48,589 nt of DNA, from positions 11,560 to 60,148 of the forward strand of contig QZLH01000388.1 of the NCBI GenBank assembly GCA_003833135.1. Reading direction: 5' to 3'. Position numbers and translations under genes: made by a program. Shown piece after piece: positions 41,507-48,589 of the stretch. Origin of the DNA: Oehlia diaphana. Its lineage: Eukaryota; Glomeromycota; Glomeromycetes; Glomerales; Glomeraceae. Within the stretch, counting starts at the first letter, position 1. The number at the start of each line of letters is the position of its first letter. Under the pieces are notes generated by a model, which worked only from the letters and a program-made list of their open reading frames with translations, did no database searches and had not been told where the DNA came from.

Positions 41507-42428
41507 CAGTTCGCGAAAAAAGTAATCGGAATTACGAAAGGAGCAAAAAATAAAAAACCAGTGATTAGAATTTCTTCAAATTTTGCAAGTTAGTTGTTAA
41601 ATGTGTAAACATTGTATATACTAAATCTCAGCCTTTTGTCTTATTTAGTTATCTCTCAATCAATTTTTTAATTTGAAAAAAGAATCGTTAAAAATTTAAG
41701 AAATGAAAATTTCATAAAGATTTTAATATAGTGCTCAGAAATTAACAATCTGCCTGTATATCCATAACAAAAAATTATAAATATAAAAGCATATCCACAA
41801 TTAATTTATTAAAAAAATTTATTGGTATTTTAATCAGTTAGTTTTTTAGTAAATTAAAATTAAAATTGTCTCAATAATCCTTAAAATTTAAATAAATTTA
41901 ACCACATTAAAATATTTGGATAGTAATTTTTATTTGTATATTTTGAAAATTATTAATCTAAACACTAATATAATTATAATAACTTTTATATTTATTGTAT
42001 TTTATATTTAATTTTAATTTTAGTTCTTTTAATGAAAATTAAGGGTAAAGGTCAGATTGCGATCATCAAGATGAATCAATTTTCTCAACAACTAATGAAT
42101 AATAAAGTGTCAAGTTTTTTTTAATAAAATTAACATGGCATAAACTCAAATTACAATTATTCAAGGTTTAATAAACTGCAATTTTGAATGCTTTATGAAA
42201 TTTATATATTTTTTACAGTTTAAATTTTTGACGATTTTTTTTTTTATCAAATTAAAAAAGTCGATTGAGAGATAACCAAGCAAGATAGAAGGCTGAAATT
42301 TAATATAGATACGATTTGTATATTTGACAACAAATTTGTAAAATTTGAAGAAATTCTAATCACTAGTTTTTTATTCTTTATACTTTTTGTAATTCTGATT
42401 AAATTCTGATTATTTTTTTCGCGAACTG
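41507..42428. mobile_element. non-autonomous fold-back element with Tc1/mariner-type ends (922 bp)
   Basis: Inverted repeats of about 200 bp begin CAGTTCGCGAAAAAAGTAAT at 41507 and end with the near-complement (CGCGAACTG) at 42428. Matching inner blocks include GTGATTAGAATTTCTTCAAA (one base different in the other arm), TCAGCCTT and TTATCTCTCAATC. TA flanks both ends (41505-41506, 42429-42430). The 500-bp centre has no coding content, so mobilisation would depend on a transposase encoded elsewhere. Arms this long are unusual for Tc1/mariner but known in some subgroups. Confidence 0.85.
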
Positions 42429-42430
42429 TA

Positions 42431-42998
42431 TATTATTCATTATTATTATGTAAAACTTGAGGTATTCGTTTGAATTATTAATGTATCAGTCAAAATCATC
42501 TAAAATGCATTACATATTTTTACATCAAATTTAATCTTACTCATTATTATGTCATATGAAATATTATATTTAAATTTTATAATTTTATGCTGGACAGCAA
42601 ATTTGATAGAAAATTCGTTGAGAGTCATGTGATAAAACGAATCACGAGATGAGATAATTTAACCAATTATATATATTATATTTCTAAAAAAGCTTGCAAA
42701 ATATTTTAAAATTATCTATTCACAAATCGTAATAATTATGATTGCCATGTCAGGATTTTGAACGGTTCTCAGAAGAAAAAAGTTATATATGATTAATAAT
42801 TAAATAATACTAAAAACAATGAGATAATACAATTATGTTTCATAAATTTAATTATACATTATTTTAGTATAAGAAAGTTTTTTAAAAATGAATATTTTTG
42901 ATACTGAATTATAATAATAATAATATTTTCTTAGTTAAGAATTAATAATACTCTCTTAACGAAAAAAATTATAATAAACTAATTACATAAAGTATTTA
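42431..42998. other. gene-free AT-rich stretch
   Basis: No gene seen. Confidence 0.45.
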
Positions 42999-42999
42999 A

Positions 43000-43812
43000 T
43001 TAATTAAATTCTGAAGATACAGATATAAATTCTGCCCTTTCCAATTCTCTAATAAAAAGATCTCGTAGGTTCCACTTTGCATCAGCATTAATAGCAGGGT
43101 GGATATATGAATTTAATAGATCATTATCACCACAATTTAATGATTCCTCTGTAACATCCAGGTTCTGTGCTCTTTCTTCTTCCATTAATAGCTCATTCCA
43201 TTCATTCAGACAATCAATCCAATCTTGTTCAATTGTTATGTAATCGGATGTTTCTTGTAAGTCCTCAAGTATTCTTTCAGCTTCATTTTGTTCTGTATTA
43301 CCAGTTTTTTGTTCATCTGGTTCAATAATTGGTGACGCAATATTTACCTTTATTTTTTCAGATTCACGTTTCCTTTTTTTTTATTTTCAGTCTGAACTCT
43401 TTTGTGCTAAATAAATAAAAAAAAATAATTAGTAAATATCAATAATATATAAAAAATAAAATAATATTGTCTTTAATTTGTTTCTTTGAGGAGTATGCAA
43501 AAACCCCATAGATGAGAATAATCATTCTGTAGAGGCTGAGTTCACACAAATACTGAAAATTTTTGTTGCTATAAATCCTAATTCCTTGCATATTGCCAAA
43601 ATATCATCACCAAATTGCTCATATGTTTCATTATTAAAAGGTAGTTTTTTAACTTGATAAGATTCAAATTGTGCAAGTAGTTTTGTTGGCTTTTCAGATG
43701 TTCAAGCTTTATAATAATAATCAATCAGAAGATATTGATTCAACGGCATATTGAAATTTTTGAGAGCATCTTATTGTAATGCTTGACAAATGCAAGTCCG
43801 GAAAATACATAT
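43000..43812 (-). pseudogene. second hAT-family transposase remnant (C-terminal part)
   Basis: The minus frame from about 43812 reads NFNMPLNQYLLIDYYYKA, TGA (43704-43702, fits TGG), TSEKPTKLLAQFESYQVKKL, FGDDILAICKELGFIATK, then ICVNSASTE, TGA (43524-43522, fits CGA) and LFSSMGFLHTP, QRNKLK: the hAT dimerisation domain with its S/E-R-x-F-S-S block. After a possible intron and a slip in a 9-A run (about 43380) come KRKRESEKIKVNIASP, NEAERILEDLQETSDYITIE, QDWIDCLNEWNELLMEEERA, YIHPAINADAKWNLRDLF and a stop at 43000. The acidic, Trp-containing tail is normal for the C-terminus. Orientation is opposite to the hAT remnant at 16.7 kb and the sequences are only distantly alike, so this is a different lineage. 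Confidence 0.7.
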
Positions 43813-43834
43813 GGAGGTCATAAATGATCAGCAA

Positions 43835-43945
43835 GATTTTGGCCTAAAATAAGCAACTTTTTAGGCCAGAATTATGATAATTCTGGCCAATATTAAAACG
43901 AACAATAAAATTTAGGCCAGCACTATCTAAAAAAGGCAAGATTTT
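43835..43945. repeat. fragment related to the giant inverted-repeat element
   Basis: A perfect 25-bp palindrome GGCCAGAATTAT-G-ATAATTCTGGCC lies at 43864-43888. Nearby AGGCCAGCACTATC resembles AGGCCAGCATTACAGC at 45984 inside the giant element, and TTCTGGCC(A/G) recurs in both of its arms. Confidence 0.6.
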
Positions 43946-44610
43946 TATGAAAATTTTAGTTCTTTTTAAACAAACTTAAATGTAACCTTTTATGTATTTT
44001 TTCCTTCTATGACTATATGGCTAATCACTCAGATTGTAACATTATGCTCTTGCATCAACTGGGATGTTTCACTCATTCATTTTCGCCCATTGTCTGTTAG
44101 TGAAACTGAAGCCTTATATCAGAAAGTGCAATTTATAATATTAAGTATTGCTTTATATGTTTTTCTCTTATATTTTTCATATGTAAGAAATAATATATTA
44201 GCTTGATGCACACAATTTAGTCATATTATTTTCCCATAGCTGGCTTTAGGAATGTATTTTGGAGAGGTTTTATTGATTTGGTATAACTCCTAATTTTCTA
44301 AAAAAAATTTGCATTCATTTAGGTAGAATTAATACCTCTCTTTTTTACATATATCACTTGCATTAAATGCTTTTAGCAAGAATTTAGAATTGGAATAATA
44401 TCTAGTTGAGCTATATATATATTACCCTATAAAAATAAGTGTTTAGAAATTGTCCAAAAATTGTCTAAAAAATTTGTCTAAAAGTATCTTGACATTTTCT
44501 GGACAATTATTACACATCAAATGACTAAAAACAGGCAAAAAAAATGGCGCAAATTGTATAAACTATTCAAATTTGTATAAACTATTTACAAATAGTTTAG
44601 GTTAATTCAC

Positions 44611-44660
44611 AAATAGCCAAAAACAGCCAAGAATAGCCAAGAATAGCCAAGAATAGCCAC
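44611..44660 (+). repeat. five-copy 10-bp repeat
   Basis: AAATAGCCAA, AAACAGCCAA, GAATAGCCAA (twice), GAATAGCCAC; found only in the left arm of the giant element. Confidence 0.85.
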
Positions 44661-45350
44661 TGCTTTTCATGCCATTTTTTTTTGCCAATTTTTAGCATTT
44701 CGACCTGTGATTAATGTCCAGAAATTGTTCTGAAAACACATTTGTTTCTGGACAATTGACCTGAAATATTTTTTTGATTAATATATAATTATTATTATAG
44801 TTGCTTTTAACCTAAAATTTTATATCATAGATATATAGTATTTTTGCCTGCTCAACAAATATAATTAGTATGATGACAAAGAAGATTATAATGTTAGTTT
44901 TGTACTTTTTGCATTTTTTACAAAATTAATTTATTCTTTTTTGGAAGTAGTGTCCAGAATTTATCCAGAATTTTTTATGTCCAGAATTTGTCCAGTTCAA
45001 ATTATTTGAATTTTTACTATGTCCAGAATTTGTTCAGGTTTATCTGTCCAGAATTTGTCCAAAATTTTATACTGGATAAATTCTGGATAATTAATGTAAA
45101 TACCTGTTCTTTGCTAAAGTTGTATCCTTTTTGAAAATATCATCGTGCCTGATCTCTCTTAACTTTATTTGTCAAAAGAATATTACGGTGTATCGTTTGA
45201 ACGAAAAGTGCCAAAATTTCAAAAAATTGATTTTTTGAATTTTTGAATTTTCAAAATCTCCTTATAAGGAAAATCTCCTTTTATGTTAATATAATATTAC
45301 ACAAATATTCATATAAGAAAGTTCATGTTACTAAATTTTCCTTTTCAGAC

Positions 45351-45500
45351 ATTTTGTGTAATGTAGATCTATTCTATAAAGGAAAATTTTCTTAAAAGGC
45401 GATTTTCAAAGTTCAAAATTTTGAAATTTTGAAATTTTGAAATTTGAAAATCGCCTTCTAAGAAAATTACCCTTTTATGGAATGGATCTATGTTATACAT
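45351..45500. repeat. local hairpin in the left arm
   Basis: AAGGCGATTTTC and GAAAATCGCCTT pair around GAAATTTT octamer repeats. Pairing extends outward through TAGATCTATTCTATAAAGG and its relaxed complement. Confidence 0.75.
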
Positions 45501-45660
45501 AACTTAATTTATAGTGTTCGCTAAAATTATAATCTCCTTATATGGAAATTTTATCAAAATATTTTTTTAACAAATCTGATGGCTAAACTATTTATCCAAA
45601 TTCCAAAATCATGTGATATTGTAATTCTGGCCGGCATTATAATTGATTTTACAGTTATGA

Positions 45661-45762
45661 TTATACTTGCCACCTATTTCTCAAAAAGGAAATTTAAACA
45701 ATGAGATCGACATGAAATCATTATTTAAATTTTCTTTTTTGGAAATGGGCGGCAAGTATAGT
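45661..45762. repeat. hairpin within the extra block of the left arm
   Basis: ATACTTGCC and GGCAAGTAT enclose AAAAAGGAAATTTAAA and its complement. Absent from the right arm, so inserted on the left or deleted on the right. Confidence 0.65.
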
Positions 45763-47304
45763 TATGATATGATACAACCTTTGGTGATCAATTTTCCAAA
45801 AAGGAACTATTTAGTTTTCTACCAAAAATTGGAAGAAATTCTGACCGGATTTAAGAAAAATATTAATATGTAACATTACACTTATTTTCAAAAAAGGAAA
45901 TTCTACTTCCCACAAAATTGATAAATTTGGTTTCATAAATACTCCAAAAAAGGAAAATTATATGACGATCACTTAATTCAGGCCAGCATTACAGCTTAAT
46001 TATAACATTATAAATTTTTTATATAAACTTTTTAATTTTTTTTAATAAACTTTTTACATTCTTTTTAATACACTCTTTATATATTTTTTTTTAAATATAA
46101 AAACTAACTTTTATTTGAAAGTATATCTGATATGTAAATTTTCATCTGTTCAAATATAAAATTAGGGTTAGTTAAAATAATATTAGAGTTAGATGGTTTA
46201 TTAGTGATTTATTTATCATATTTACCCTAGTATTACTACAGAACTTTAATTTAACAAATAGATTTTTAATTACTGAAAAAATTGTATTTTTAGAATACTT
46301 ATAAAAAAAGAGTATTTATATTATATAGGGTGACAAATTTTTATTATAATCATATAGGAAGAATTTTTGTAATTATATTAAAGAAGTTATTTTCTGAAAA
46401 TTTAAAAATTTTTTTATTACTAAAGATTCTATTGTCATATCATATGATATAAGTTTTATTATATTTAACTTTCTCTTTATTAAAAATATATTATAATACT
46501 TAAATACAGATATTGAAAGTATATATACCACCCAAATTATTTTAGGATATCATAATTATAATTTGGGATGCCGTAATTTATTCAGTTTATATATAATTTA
46601 CTATATAAAATGCCAAAATAATTTGGGATGTCATAATTGAATTTGGGATTTTACTTATAATTATGGCAGCCCAAAATAATTTGAATGGCATGTATAATTG
46701 AAAGATAGTAAGATACTAATTATTAGTAGTAAAATTAATAAAAAAAAATTAAAAAGTTTATTAAGAAAAATCAAATAAGAAAATTAAAAAGTTTATTATA
46801 ATTTATTAAAAAAAATAATATTATATAATTTTTATCATATATTGCTTTCTCTTTATTAAAAATATGTTAAAATGCTCAATACAGATATTGAAAGATACCA
46901 ATCATTAGTAAAATTGACAATTATTTTGTAAATTGAAAAATTAACAAACAAATTAAAAAGTTTTAAAATATAAAAAAAAAATTATGCTATAATTAAGCTA
47001 TAATGCTGACTAGAATTAAGTGATCACTATATAAATTTCCTTTTTTGAAGTATTTGTAAAAACCAATCAATTTTTGCGAGAAGTAAAATTTCCTTTTTTG
47101 GATATTCATATAACGTTACATTAAAATCTGGCTGGAATTACTCCAATTTTTGGTAGAAATTATACTGGCCAGAATTATAATATCACATGATTTCAGAATT
47201 CGGGTAAATAGTTTAACCACTAGATTTGTTAAAAAAATATTTTGACAAAATTTCCATATAAGGAGATTATAATTCTGGTGGGCACTATAAATTAAGTTAT
47301 GTGT

Positions 47305-47495
47305 AACGTAGATCCATTCCATAAAAGGATAATTTCCTTAAAGGCGATTTTCAAATTTCAAAATTTCAAAATTTTAAAAATTCTCAAAAAATTTCCTTTT
47401 ATGGTAATTTTTTTCGAAATTTCAAAATTTCAAAATTTTGAACTTTGAAAATCGCCTTTTAAGGAAATTTTCCTTTTATAGAATGGATCTACATT
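47305..47495. repeat. local hairpin in the right arm
   Basis: Counterpart of the left-arm hairpin: GTAGATCCATTCC and GGAATGGATCTAC-type flanks (here GAATGGATCTAC) with AAGGCGATTTTC and GAAAATCGCCTT inside. Confidence 0.75.
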
Positions 47496-47852
47496 ACACA
47501 AAACGTCTGAAAATGGAAATTTGGTAACACGAACTTCCTTATATGGATATTTGTATAATGTTATGTTGACATAAAAGGAGATTTTTCTTATAAGAAGAAT
47601 CTCCTTATAAGGAGATTTTGAAAATTCAAAAATTCGAAAAATCAATTTTTTGAAATTTTGGCACTTTTCATTCAAACGGTACACCGTAGGATGTAAATTC
47701 TGGACAAATTCCAGATATATCAAAATTTTAAGTATCAAATTTATAATAAAAAAAACATTTTTTGGACAATTTCTGGATATGCCAGATTTATTCTGAACAG
47801 TTTTTGAATGTTTTTGTAGACATTTTCTGGATATTTATTTTTTATAGGGTTA

Positions 47853-48190
47853 TGCAATATGAGATTTTTTTGATTTTCTGTGTCTTATCATCAGGATCTA
47901 TTACAATTTGCAGTTGGCTCATTCTCAAGGTAGTATTATTATGATAGTACTATAAATTAGGATGAAATAAAGTTGCTTGTTGAAATTAGTGAATCTCGTC
48001 ATGTTGATTGTCATGTTGAAATTGTCAAAATTATTTTTCTATTTTGTCATTTGCATTTTGGTCAATTTTAATAATAAAATTATTTTGTCATTTTGTCATG
48101 TCAAAATATCAAAATTATTTTTACTATTTCAGTAATGACTTTTTTATTTTCAACAGGCATCTTTAAGATGAAATACTATATTTAATTTAG
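47853..48190. other. gene-free stretch
   Basis: Irregular TTTTGTCAT/GTCAAAAT repeats at 48000-48125; no gene. Confidence 0.45.
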
Positions 48191-48192
48191 CA

Positions 48193-48560
48193 TATTTACA
48201 ACTTTTAGATACTAATCAGGAGCTTTGTAGTGAGCTTCAAGATGAGATTTTTATTAATAAGAGTAATGAAAAAAAACTTCATCTCTTGTAAAGGAGCTTG
48301 AGCAATGTTATCAATTATTTCATTACAGGATAAGATTCTATAAATGAGTGTTAATATTTTTCTATAATACTATTATAGCCCATGAGAAAGAGATAGAGAA
48401 ATATAAATCAGAAATTAAAGCTCCACATGAGCTGAGCTGGCTTTCTTAACTTTATCCATCTACTAGAAGAACAATAAACATACTCCTCATATGGTGGGAT
48501 TATCGCCGTTTTCAAAATGGTGTAGTACAATGTCGATCATCAAATAAAAAAACTCCCTAA
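48193..48560 (+). pseudogene. coiled-coil gene debris
   Basis: Plus frame LLDTNQELCSELQDEIFINK then SNEKKLHLL to a TAA (about 48289). After a possible intron (acceptor CTATTATAG at 48377) come AHEKEIEKYKSEIKAPHELS, a stop, then LYPSTRRTINILLIWWDYRR and FQNGVVQCRSSNKKTP to a stop near 48560. Charged heptad-like first half, Trp-rich second half; no family recognised, start not found. Confidence 0.35.
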
Positions 48561-48589
48561 TTTTTTGCGAATATTTTAAACTCGCTATA

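Larger units (their letters stand above)
44425..47849. mobile_element. giant inverted-repeat (fold-back) element, 3.4 kb, non-autonomous
   Basis: Ends CCCTATAAAAATAA at 44425 and its complement ending GGG at 47849, with TTA on both sides (44422-44424, 47850-47852), fitting a 3-bp target duplication. Long arms are strongly complementary at 45184-45995 versus 46990-47688. The left arm keeps an extra 150-bp block, and the outer 700 bp of the left arm is longer than its 160-bp counterpart. Both arms contain TGTCCAGAATTTGTCC-type subterminal repeats, CCTTATAAGGA and CAAAAAAGGAAATT motifs and a local hairpin. The 1-kb centre is AT-rich, with a direct repeat (46468-46530 and 46848-46912), and holds no transposase. 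The 3-bp TTA site suggests PIF/Harbinger mobilisation, but the ends do not resemble those of the Harbinger element at 3.4 kb. Confidence 0.75.

Noticed and set aside
41127..42637. TTTTATCACATGACTC inverted pair flanking the element at 41507
   Set aside because: Only 16 bp; probably chance or an unrelated repeat, and it does not mark target duplications.
45667..45873. 68-codon open frame in the left arm of the giant element
   Set aside because: It is made of the arm's hairpin sequence (AAAAAGGAAATT and its complement) and has no counterpart in the other arm.
46163..46172. TTAGGGTTAG telomere-like repeat
   Set aside because: Fewer than two full units inside AT-rich DNA; not a telomere tract.

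Overview
The window is AT-rich nuclear DNA of a filamentous fungus with an expanded, repeat-filled genome. Small spliceosomal introns (about 60-96 bp, usually GTAAGT to a T-rich tract and AG) interrupt short exons. Remnants of hAT, PIF/Harbinger and Tc1/mariner transposons, a Crinkler-type header, a degraded kinase and small cysteine-rich proteins are scattered between long gene-poor stretches. This mix fits an arbuscular mycorrhizal fungus (Glomeromycotina, Rhizophagus-like). That assignment is inference: there is no rRNA or other marker gene here.

Most genes are broken and were found by joining frames and splice sites, not as long open frames. 0-3.4 kb: a small hypothetical gene, a pair of palindromes, a duplicated tail-anchored membrane-protein pseudogene and a micro-exon pseudogene. 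3.4-6.3 kb: one complete but mutated PIF/Harbinger element with transposase and MYB-like accessory gene. 6.8-9.9 kb: three decayed genes of unknown function around an intact 58-residue three-exon gene resembling HVA1-type Tudor proteins. 10.7 kb: an intact 70-residue secreted eight-cysteine protein. 11.5-16.6 kb: a GC-rich 118-bp duplication, zinc-binding-type fragments and a minisatellite. 16.7-18.1 kb: a hAT transposase remnant. 18.4-21.3 kb: mixed coding debris ending in a protein-kinase-like pseudogene. 22.6-30.5 kb: debris, a Tc1-type deletion derivative, a Crinkler-header pseudogene, a large pseudogene at 28.9-29.7 kb and a repeat family rich in CACGTG. 31.0-33.8 kb: two tandem paralogs of an unknown family, each with a TATA box. 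36.8-37.6 kb: the best complete gene, a four-exon bZIP-like protein preceded by an N-terminal membrane segment. 38.8-42.4 kb: purine tracts, short repeats and a 922-bp fold-back element with Tc1/mariner-type ends. 43.0-43.8 kb: a second hAT remnant. 44.4-47.85 kb: a 3.4-kb giant inverted-repeat element without transposase. The last 0.4 kb holds coiled-coil gene debris.

There is no operon-like organisation. The probably functional genes are the bZIP-like gene, the Tudor-like gene, the secreted cysteine-rich gene and possibly a few small hypotheticals. Nearly all pseudogenes carry stops of the kind produced by C-to-T (or G-to-A) transitions in CAA, CAG, CGA or TGG codons, plus single-base slips in homopolymers. 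This points to mutational decay of duplicated DNA.
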